Shown in pieces: positions 5,827 through 9,139 of a stretch of DNA of 9,139 bases. Made by a program: the position numbers and the translations under genes. The notes below the pieces were generated by a model. It saw only the letters and a list, made by a program, of their open reading frames with translations. It searched no databases and was not told where the DNA came from. Position 1 is the first letter of the stretch, and each line of letters starts with the position of its first letter. Origin of the DNA: Alphaproteobacteria bacterium (GTDB taxonomy: Bacteria > Pseudomonadota > Alphaproteobacteria > Rhodospirillales > Magnetospirillaceae); NCBI GenBank assembly GCA_015232485.1, contig JADFZP010000101.1:1-9139 (forward strand). Direction: 5' to 3'.

Positions 5827-6990
5827 TCACGAAGGGCCGAAATGACGCCCCAAACGGACGAGCGCCTCGTCCAGCGCCGCCTCGCTTTTGGCGAAGCAGA
5901 AGCGCACGAATCGATCCACGTCCCCGCCCTGATAGAAGGCGCTCACCGGCACGGTGGCGACCCCCGCCCGCTCGGTCAACCATCGGCAGAACGCGGAATC
6001 GTCGAGGCTGGGCTCGAGTCGCGAAAAATCCGCCGTCAGGAAATATGTCCCCTGGCACGCCCCGACCCCGAATCCAAGGGCGCGCAGGCCCACGGCCAAA
6101 CGGTCGCGACGCTCGGCCAGCGTGGCGATCAGTCCATTGTAATAGTCAAAGCCCTTGCCCAGGCCAAGGGCGACCGCCGCCTGCAGGTTGGGCGGCGTGG
6201 TGAAGGTCAGGAACTGGTGCGCCTTGGCGATCGGCGCGAGCAGTTCGGGACAGGCGGTGACATAGCCGATCTTCCAGCCGGTCAGCGAAAAGGTCTTGCC
6301 GGCCGAACCGATCCGCGCGCACCGCTTGCGCATGCCGGGCAGCGTCATCAGCGGTATGTGGCGACGGCCGTCATAGACGATGTGCTCGTAGACCTCGTCG
6401 CACACGGCGTAGGAATCGTGCTTCTCCAAGAGGCCGGCGATGAAGGCCAGTTCGCCTTCGTCGAACACCTTGCCGGTCGGATTCATCGGCGAGTTCAGGA
6501 TCAACAGCTTGGTGCGGTCCGAGAACGCCGCCGCCAGCGCCTCGCGCGGCAGGTCCCAAAGGGGCGGTTCGAGCCGCACCAGCTTGGCCACGCCGCCGGC
6601 GCGGCGCACGATGGGCAGGTAGCTGTCATAAAGCGGCTCGATCAGCACGACCTCGTCGCCCGGCTCGATCAGTCCGAACAGGCAATCCGCCAAGGCCTCG
6701 GTGGCGCCCGAGGTGACCATCACCTCGGTCTCCCAATCGATGTCCAGGCCGTGAAAGCGCGCGGCATGGGCGGCCACCGCCTGGCGCAGCGCCGGAACGC
6801 CCCACATCGAGGGATATTGGTGCGGCCCGTCGCGCAGGGCGCGCGCCGCCGCCTCGACCACGTCGGCGGGTTCCAGGCCCTCGGGGAAGCCCTGGCCGAG
6901 ATTGACCGCGCCATGTTGGGCGGCCAATCGCGACATCACCTCGAAGATCGTCGTGCCGTAAGCGGACAGCACCGAATTCGCTGGTTTCAC
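5827..6990 (-). CDS. PLP-dependent class I/II aminotransferase
   Basis: A 387-residue cytoplasmic fold-type I aminotransferase, normal length for the family. Visible motifs: N-terminal NLGQGFPEG, substrate-side HQYPSMWG, cofactor contacts TSGATEA, NSPMNPTGK (about 166-174), Asp198-x-x-Tyr201 in CDEVYEH, the Schiff-base Lys232 in GSAGKTFSLTGWKIGY, and the carboxylate-binding Arg363 in VRFCFAK. The GSAGKTFSLTGWK segment and NLGQGFPE resemble the kynurenine/glutamine/methionine aminotransferase branch (KAT/YbdL-like) more than aspartate aminotransferases, so a broad or methionine-type amino donor is likely; substrate is not proven. Start: GTG 6990 is chosen over an in-frame start at 7050 because AGGGAGG lies 6 nt upstream and the first residues align with the family. 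It is divergent from glnB and shares its control region. tRNA-His follows on the same strand after 44 nt. No terminator separates them. Confidence 0.9.
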   Translation of the reverse strand: MKPANSVLSAYGTTIFEVMSRLAAQHGAVNLGQGFPEGLEPADVVEAAARALRDGPHQYPSMWGVPALRQAVAAHAARFHGLDIDWETEVMVTSGATEALADCLFGLIEPGDEVVLIEPLYDSYLPIVRRAGGVAKLVRLEPPLWDLPREALAAAFSDRTKLLILNSPMNPTGKVFDEGELAFIAGLLEKHDSYAVCDEVYEHIVYDGRRHIPLMTLPGMRKRCARIGSAGKTFSLTGWKIGYVTACPELLAPIAKAHQFLTFTTPPNLQAAVALGLGKGFDYYNGLIATLAERRDRLAVGLRALGFGVGACQGTYFLTADFSRLEPSLDDSAFCRWLTERAGVATVPVSAFYQGGDVDRFVRFCFAKSEAALDEALVRLGRHFGPS

Positions 6991-6996
6991 CGACAG

Positions 6997-7003
6997 CCTC
7001 CCT
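6997..7003 (-). promoter_or_regulatory. Strong Shine-Dalgarno of the aminotransferase
   Basis: AGGGAGG on the minus strand with a 6-nt spacer to GTG 6990-6988. It decides the start in favour of 6990 and against an extension of 20 residues with no family resemblance. Confidence 0.8.
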
Positions 7004-7053
7004 CGCCCGCGCGTCCCGTTTTCTGTAGCACAGGCCGCGACGACACCCAAGCG

Positions 7054-7092
7054 TGCTTATCTTTTGAGCAGCATGTGCATATTATTTCAGCG
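7054..7092. promoter_or_regulatory. Tandem NtrC-like binding sites upstream of glnB
   Basis: TGC-N11-GCA at 7054-7070 (TGCTTATCTTTTGAGCA) has the dyad spacing of NtrC sites (TGCACY-N5-RGTGCA). A second, one mismatch away (TGC-N11-GCG), lies at 7076-7092, offset by 22 bp, i.e. on the same helix face. Both have AT-rich cores. They lie about 70-110 bp upstream of the -24 element, a usual enhancer distance, and about 65-100 bp upstream of the divergent aminotransferase start. The outer half-site bases are not full consensus. Confidence 0.45.
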
Positions 7093-7163
7093 GAACGCGG
7101 CTTCGCCTCGCCCAGCCGACCACAAAAGGCCGCCAAACTGGGGGCATAAAGGGCGTAGCCGAA

Positions 7164-7179
7164 TGGCATGAGGCGTGCT
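7164..7179 (+). promoter_or_regulatory. Candidate sigma-54 (-24/-12) promoter of glnB
   Basis: TGGCATGAGGCGTGCT matches TGGCAC-N5-TTGCA with the invariant GG and GC in correct spacing and two off-consensus bases (T at position 6, G at position 12). A start site about 12 nt downstream would give a leader of about 45 nt before glnB. The glnB genes of Azospirillum brasilense and Rhodospirillum rubrum are known to use a sigma-54 promoter together with a second promoter, which supports the reading. Confidence 0.6.
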
Positions 7180-7235
7180 AGAGGTACAGGGCGCGTCGCA
7201 CGCGACCGTTCAATGATCAAGAGCGCCGGGGTCAC

Positions 7236-7574
7236 ATGAAGAAGATCGAAGCGATCATCAAGCCGTTCAAGCTGGACGAGGTGAAGGAAGCGCTTCACGA
7301 GATCGGCCTGCAGGGCATCACCGTCACCGAGGCCAAGGGCTTCGGGCGGCAGAAGGGCCACACCGAACTCTACCGTGGCGCCGAATACGTCGTCGATTTC
7401 CTGCCCAAGGTGAAAATCGAACTGGTGATCGACGACAATCTCGTCGAACGCGCCATCGAGGCGATCCAGACCGCCGCCCATACGGGCCGCATCGGCGACG
7501 GCAAGATCTTCGTCTCGACCATCGAAGAGGCGATCCGCATCCGCACCGGCGAGCGCGGGACCGACGCCATCTGA
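7236..7574 (+). CDS. glnB: PII nitrogen regulatory protein GlnB
   Basis: A 112-residue protein of exact PII length. It forms a cytoplasmic trimer that binds ATP/ADP and 2-oxoglutarate and reports nitrogen and carbon status. The sequence starts MKKIEAIIKPFKLDEV. Its T-loop region, GRQKGHTELYRGAEY, carries the uridylylation site Tyr51, and the C-terminal signature IQTAAHTGRIGDGKIFV (B-loop/C-loop nucleotide contacts) is intact. In relatives it controls NtrB/NtrC, the GlnA adenylyltransferase and, in diazotrophs, the DRAT/DRAG system. Placement directly before glnA supports GlnB rather than the paralogue GlnK, which normally precedes amtB. The ribosome site is weak (CCGGGG, 4-5 nt before ATG). 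Expression is probably driven by the -24/-12 promoter and NtrC-like sites upstream. Confidence 0.97.
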   Translation: MKKIEAIIKPFKLDEVKEALHEIGLQGITVTEAKGFGRQKGHTELYRGAEYVVDFLPKVKIELVIDDNLVERAIEAIQTAAHTGRIGDGKIFVSTIEEAIRIRTGERGTDAI

Positions 7575-7593
7575 AATTCGCGCGCCGGATCGC

Positions 7594-7613
7594 CCGCGGC
7601 CTTCGCGCCGCGG
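7594..7613. other. glnB-glnA intergenic hairpin
   Basis: Perfect 7-bp stem CCGCGGC (7594-7600) / GCCGCGG (7607-7613) with loop CTTCGC. No T run follows, so it is not a standard terminator; it may stabilise the glnB message, partly attenuate, or block exonucleases within a glnBA transcript. It sits in the 98-nt gap before glnA. Function inferred. Confidence 0.45.
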
Positions 7614-7672
7614 CGGACGGCGTTCGTTCCAAACATCGCGAGCCTTCCGATCAACCACTGGGAACTGCGACC

Positions 7673-9082
<1,410 letters not shown>

Positions 9083-9108
9083 TCGCTTCCGCGATCACCG
9101 AAGCGAAG

Positions 9109-9139
9109 CGGCCCGCCGGGAAACCGGCGGGCCGTTTTC
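9109..9139 (+). terminator. Rho-independent terminator of glnBA
   Basis: An 11-bp perfect stem CGGCCCGCCGG (9109-9119) / CCGGCGGGCCG (9124-9134) with a GAAA tetraloop, followed by TTTTC at the window edge. It lies 26 nt after the glnA stop. Upstream (9081-9106) two mutually exclusive small hairpins are also possible. Confidence 0.93.

Noticed and set aside
5704..7149. A 481-codon plus-strand open frame across tRNA-His and the aminotransferase
   Set aside because: It runs through a tRNA gene on the opposite strand and antisense to a clear PLP enzyme, and has no family features.

Overview
The window comes from a GC-rich alphaproteobacterium, most likely in or near the Rhodospirillales. The clearest indicator is the glnB-glnA pair next to a class I aminotransferase, with a sigma-54/NtrC-like control region, an arrangement known from Azospirillum and Rhodospirillum. 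The tRNA-His supports this weakly: it encodes the normal G-1 and C73 bases that several other alphaproteobacterial groups have lost. The genus cannot be named from this sequence alone.

Layout: (1) Positions 1-1093 hold the end of a VTT (TVP38/TMEM64/DedA-like) membrane protein overlapping by 4 bp an endonuclease/exonuclease/phosphatase-fold hydrolase. (2) Positions 1094-5443 form a signalling island: a soluble PAS hybrid histidine kinase (minus strand) surrounded by three LuxR/NarL-type response regulators, called RR1, RR2 and RR3 here. RR1 is convergent with the kinase (6 bp between stops), RR2 is divergent from it, and RR3 is convergent with RR2 across a strong hairpin terminator. RR1 has a complete receiver, RR3 has an altered acidic pocket (probably Glu at the phosphosite), and RR2 has lost the phospho-acceptor Asp and the conserved Lys. 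(3) About 360 bp of AT-richer intergenic DNA carries short repeats, probably RR3 control sequence, and a terminator for the tRNA. (4) Positions 5705-7003 hold tRNA-His(GTG) with its own likely promoter, behind a PLP aminotransferase; both are on the minus strand. (5) Positions 7054-9139 hold the nitrogen assimilation unit: tandem NtrC-like sites, a -24/-12 promoter, glnB (PII), glnA (type I glutamine synthetase) and a textbook terminator ending at the window edge.

How the parts work together: PII senses 2-oxoglutarate, ATP/ADP and, through uridylylation of Tyr51, glutamine. Through NtrB/NtrC and adenylyltransferase it controls expression and adenylylation (Tyr398) of the glutamine synthetase encoded next to it. 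The signalling island is the least explained part. One kinase sits with three related DNA-binding regulators whose receivers range from canonical to non-phosphorylatable, which suggests a regulatory circuit in which the degenerate regulators modulate the phosphorylated one. That circuit is inference; its signal and targets cannot be read from this window.
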